The position numbers were made by a program, and so were the translations under genes. The notes below the pieces were generated by a model, which was given only the letters and a program-made list of their open reading frames with translations, was not told the origin of the DNA and made no database searches. This document shows positions 5,405-6,757 of a stretch of DNA of 6,757 nucleotides, one piece after another. Numbering within the stretch: the first letter of the stretch is position 1; the number at the start of each line of letters is the position of its first letter. Source of the stretch: CAZMCT01 sp964564785 (GTDB lineage: Bacteria > Planctomycetota > Phycisphaerae > UBA1845 > Fen-1342); contig CAZMCT010000160.1 in assembly GCA_964564785.1 (NCBI GenBank), positions 1 through 6,757 on the forward strand, read 5' to 3'.

Positions 5405-6757
5405 GCTGGACCGGGTGCCCGACCGCATCGAGCTGCGCTGCCTGCCGGGGCGGATCGCCCTGGAGGCCCTCGCCGTTGAAGGCGAGGTCGACGCGGTGCC
5501 GCGCTTCACGATGGTCGCCTACACCGGCGAGCCGCTGCGCGTCGAGGGCTGGCGCTTCCCGGTCGTGGTGGACCTGGAGGGCCTGTCGATCCCATCGCAG
5601 CGCCGGCCGGTGCGCTTCGGGCACAGCATGTATGCCGGCGTCGGACACACCGAGCGGATCGCCGTCGAAGCCGGGCGGCTGATCGCCGAGGGCATCGTCA
5701 GCCGGGATACGGCCGCCGCCCGCGAAGTCGTGGCGAGCGGCAAGCGCGGCTTCCCCTGGCAGGCGTCCATCGGGGCGCAGGTCGCGCAGGCGGAGTTCAT
5801 CCGCGCCGGCAAGAGCGCGACCGTCAACGGCCGCACGTTCGAGGGACCGCTGTACGTCGCCCGCCGCACGGTGCTGGGCGAGATCAGCTTTGTGGATCTG
5901 GGGGCCGACGGCAATACCACCGCGACGATCGCGGCGCAGCAGGAGAACGAACCCATGAACGAGACGCAGGACACGGAGGTCCGCGGGACCGAGGCGCAGG
6001 ATGCGCCGCAGACGGGCGTCGCGCACGACGAGGCGGAGGGCGCCGGCACGGAGGCCGGCCCCGCCGCCAATCCTGCGCCGCCGGCGGTGAATCCGGTCGC
6101 GGAGATTCGCGCGCAGGCCCTGGCGGAGACGAAGCGCATCGCCGCGATCCGGACGGTGTGCAACGGCCGCTTCCCCGAGATCGAGGCCCGCGCGATCGCC
6201 GAAGGCTGGACGCGCGACAAGACCGAGCTCGCGGTGCTGCGGGAGTCGCGCCCGAAGGCGCCGGCGGTGCACGTGACCGAGCTGGTCGTCACCGACCGGG
6301 TGCTCGAGGCCGCGTGCCTGCAGGCCGCCAAGGTCGAGAAGCCCGAGCGCTATTACGACGCGCCCACGCTCGAGGAGGCCCACCGCCAGTTCGACGGCCG
6401 GCTCGGCCTGGCCGAGCTGATCATCGAGGCCGCCCGCGCCAACGGCTACGTCGGCCGCGAGCGGCGCGTGACACCGGAGATGCTGCGCTATGCCTTCGGC
6501 CGCGAGATCCGGGCCGCGGCGTCGACGATCGACATCGGCGGCATCCTCAGCAACGTCGCGAACAAGTTCCTGCTGGAGGGCTTCTTCGGTGTCGAGCGCA
6601 CCTGGCGGAACCTCTGCGCCGTCCGCAACGTGTCGGACTTCAAGACGGTTACGAGCTACCGGCTGATCGGCAAGGATCAGTACGAGCAGGTGGCCCCGGG
6701 CGGCGAGCTGAAGCACGGCACGCTGGGCGAGCAGGCCTACACGAACAAGGCCGACAC
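5367..6757 (+). CDS. Prohead protease fused to Mu gpT-like major capsid protein (3' end missing)
   Basis: One uninterrupted frame of 463 codons runs off the window. Residues about 20-180 look like a HK97/herpes-type prohead protease: H86 in VRFGHSMY, S134 in FPWQASIG, a GPLYVARRTVLGEISFVDLGAD block (160-181) typical of the domain's end. H86 and S134 are my catalytic candidates. Residues 190-243 are a Glu/Ala/Pro-rich linker. Residues about 244-300 (EIRAQALAETKRIAAIR, then EIEARAIAEGW) are a helical scaffold-like segment. From about 385, IDIGGILSNVANKFLLEGF, TWRNLCAVRNVSDFK and GGELKHGTL follow the N-terminal half of Mu gpT-type major capsid proteins. The gene thus supplies protease, delta/scaffold and capsid in one polypeptide; processing would free the capsid. 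Such fusions are known in some prophages. The start is ATG 5367 with AGGAGG 6 nt upstream. The antisense 448-aa frame and the GTG frame at 5401 are shadows. Confidence 0.92.
   Translation, partial: MSRKTSTPTPARELDRVPDRIELRCLPGRIALEALAVEGEVDAVPRFTMVAYTGEPLRVEGWRFPVVVDLEGLSIPSQRRPVRFGHSMYAGVGHTERIAVEAGRLIAEGIVSRDTAAAREVVASGKRGFPWQASIGAQVAQAEFIRAGKSATVNGRTFEGPLYVARRTVLGEISFVDLGADGNTTATIAAQQENEPMNETQDTEVRGTEAQDAPQTGVAHDEAEGAGTEAGPAANPAPPAVNPVAEIRAQALAETKRIAAIRTVCNGRFPEIEARAIAEGWTRDKTELAVLRESRPKAPAVHVTELVVTDRVLEAACLQAAKVEKPERYYDAPTLEEAHRQFDGRLGLAELIIEAARANGYVGRERRVTPEMLRYAFGREIRAAASTIDIGGILSNVANKFLLEGFFGVERTWRNLCAVRNVSDFKTVTSYRLIGKDQYEQVAPGGELKHGTLGEQAYTNKAD

Noticed and set aside
5468..5487. A perfect 7-bp stem-loop (CCTCGCC/GGCGAGG) inside the protease coding region
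   Set aside because: It is within well-supported coding sequence and such stems are expected at this GC content; no T-run or other sign of function.
5401..5682. A GTG-started plus-strand frame overlapping the portal stop (GTGA)
   Set aside because: The overlap looks attractive, but the product is Arg/Ser/Pro/Trp-rich without domain pattern, while the frame from ATG 5367 gives a recognisable protease and capsid behind a strong ribosome-binding site.
5370..6716. A 448-codon minus-strand frame opposite the protease-capsid gene
   Set aside because: Shadow of the plus-strand fusion gene; composition is low in complexity and there is no plausible start signal.
1..6757. CRISPR array, insertion sequence, rRNA or riboswitch
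   Set aside because: No regularly spaced repeats, transposase motifs, terminal inverted repeats, rRNA segments or recognisable aptamer patterns were seen on either strand.

Overview
This window is a stretch of tailed-phage (Caudoviricetes) or prophage DNA. It carries the DNA-packaging and head-assembly module plus a small divergent accessory cassette. The DNA is strongly GC-rich, and long antisense open frames are shadows of the real genes. The very high GC, the fused protease/capsid gene, the extended N-terminus of the terminase and the small-gene style remind me of planctomycete prophages. That host guess is an inference from memory; no host gene or attachment site is visible.

Layout. Positions 12-596 hold two short minus-strand genes: a 66-aa protein of unknown function, then a 121-aa protein whose core resembles DUF6900. 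Each has a GGAG ribosome-binding site 8 nt before its ATG. Positions 597-850 are a non-coding divergent region. It holds a candidate leftward promoter-like motif, a perfect 12-bp palindrome, two hairpins, and one copy of an imperfect direct repeat of about 100 bp whose other copy lies at the far left edge. From 851 everything reads rightward: a Nu1-like small-terminase candidate (851-1060), the large terminase (1050-3353), a NrdR-type zinc-ribbon protein (3350-3532), a short intergenic segment with a promoter-like motif, a tRNA with a CAT anticodon (3627-3697), a gpW-like head-tail joining candidate (3711-3905), a lambda-family portal (3902-5404), and a prohead protease fused to a Mu gpT-like major capsid protein (5367 to the window end, incomplete).

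How they work together. The terminase pair recognises and cuts phage DNA and pumps it through the portal into a prohead built from the fusion protein. The protease part then presumably releases mature capsid subunits, and the gpW-like protein would complete the head for tail attachment. Most rightward genes overlap by a few bases, as expected for translational coupling; the tRNA interrupts the run.

Most noteworthy: the large terminase begins with a winged-helix-like segment that looks paralogous to the small protein encoded just upstream; a long diverged direct repeat flanks the minus-strand cassette; a 12-bp identical (22-bp similar) motif lies upstream of both the leftward cassette and the tRNA; and the head module mixes lambda-like packaging parts with a Mu gpT-like capsid. 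I see no evidence of a wholly new defence or mobile system here.
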